DNA of 64,000 nt from CAYGVT01 sp964353355 (GTDB lineage Archaea; Thermoplasmatota; DTKX01; GCA-020343715): NCBI GenBank assembly GCA_964353355.1, contig CAYGVT010000133.1, forward strand, positions 1-64,000, given 5' to 3'. The notes below the pieces were generated by a model that worked only from the letters and a program-made list of their open reading frames with translations, searched no databases and had not been told where the DNA came from. Every line of letters starts with the position of its first letter. The first letter of the stretch is position 1. Shown here piece by piece: positions 63,801 through 64,000 of the stretch. Both the position numbers and the translations under genes were made by a program.

Positions 63801-64000
63801 ATGGCCCGCATAGGCGTGTTCGTCTGCCACTGCGGTCTCAACATCGCAGGCACGGTCGACGTGAAGAGGGTCGTCGAGGAGGTGGGCCGTCTGCCCGACG
63901 TGGCCCACGCCGAGGACTACATCTTCATGTGCTCCGACCCCGGCCAGCTAATGGTCCAGGCCCGCGTCAGGGAGATGGGCCTCCAGGGGCTGGTCATGGC
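63801..64000 (+). CDS. hdrA: Heterodisulfide reductase subunit A (HdrA), N-terminal fragment
   Basis: The window ends 66 codons into this frame. It begins MARIGVFVCHCGLNIAGTVD, the conserved HdrA N-terminus with its cysteine cluster, followed by IFMCSDPGQLM. HdrA is the flavin-containing bifurcating subunit; the FAD and further cluster domains lie outside. It follows hdrB directly, giving an hdrCBA order. Confidence 0.9.
   Translation, partial: MARIGVFVCHCGLNIAGTVDVKRVVEEVGRLPDVAHAEDYIFMCSDPGQLMVQARVREMGLQGLVM

Overview
The window is about two-thirds G+C and densely coded, and it looks like a chromosomal segment of an archaeon. The indications are TATA boxes 25-27 bases upstream of starts with several apparently leaderless genes, RPA-like and THUMP/Trm11-type proteins, stand-alone ThiN, HdrCBA heterodisulfide reductase subunits, a UbiD-type decarboxylase, and very large PKD/Ig-fold surface proteins with C-terminal membrane anchors. 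The mix (2-oxoacid dehydrogenase complex, Hdr, peptide importer, high GC, no methanogenesis genes in view) fits an uncultured member of the Thermoplasmatota best. That placement is inference; no rRNA lies in the window. No tRNA, rRNA, CRISPR array or intact mobile element was recognised.

Layout. 1-3526 (minus): phosphate importer pstS - fused pstC/pstA - pstB (cut by the window edge). 3932-8960 (plus): a proline-rich zinc-ribbon protein followed by a giant PKD surface protein whose cytoplasmic tail shares motifs with it. 9156-19227: a surface protein, a double GNAT, a PIN/NYN-type RNase, a second GNAT, a PPP-type phosphatase and a parallel beta-helix surface protein. 19228-20617: the largest non-coding stretch, with two very AT-rich blocks around a more GC-rich core. 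20618-26932: ThiN, an AIR-synthase-like protein, a thioredoxin-like protein, 2-oxoacid dehydrogenase E1 alpha, E1 beta and E2, and a convergent lipoate ligase; this cluster makes or attaches TPP and lipoate for the complex it encodes. 27044-35619: a six-helix membrane protein and two more giant surface proteins, one with a long hexapeptide repeat. 35742-41749: OB-fold protein, UbiD decarboxylase, methyltransferase, Trm11-like tRNA methyltransferase, pyrK-pyrD. 41976-46764: orphan sensor kinase, M24 peptidase, PTPS/QueD, SPFH protein. 46820-50256: a palindrome-rich control region, a zinc-ribbon protein with an octapeptide repeat, NfeD-like protein, flotillin and a small protein. 50591-61002: a di/oligopeptide ABC transporter (dppABCDF order) with an oversized binding protein and a permease carrying a large extracytoplasmic insertion. 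61083-62253: two truncated SPFH/flotillin-like paralogues. 62431-64000: hdrC, hdrB and the start of hdrA.

The most unusual items are the peptide-transporter permease with a roughly 420-residue extra beta-propeller-like domain beside a binding protein with about 900 extra residues; the four SPFH proteins, with a flotillin operon headed by a zinc-ribbon protein bearing an octapeptide repeat and preceded by several strong palindromes; the motif sharing between a soluble zinc-ribbon protein and the tail of its neighbouring surface protein; and the cofactor-plus-complex organisation around the 2-oxoacid dehydrogenase.
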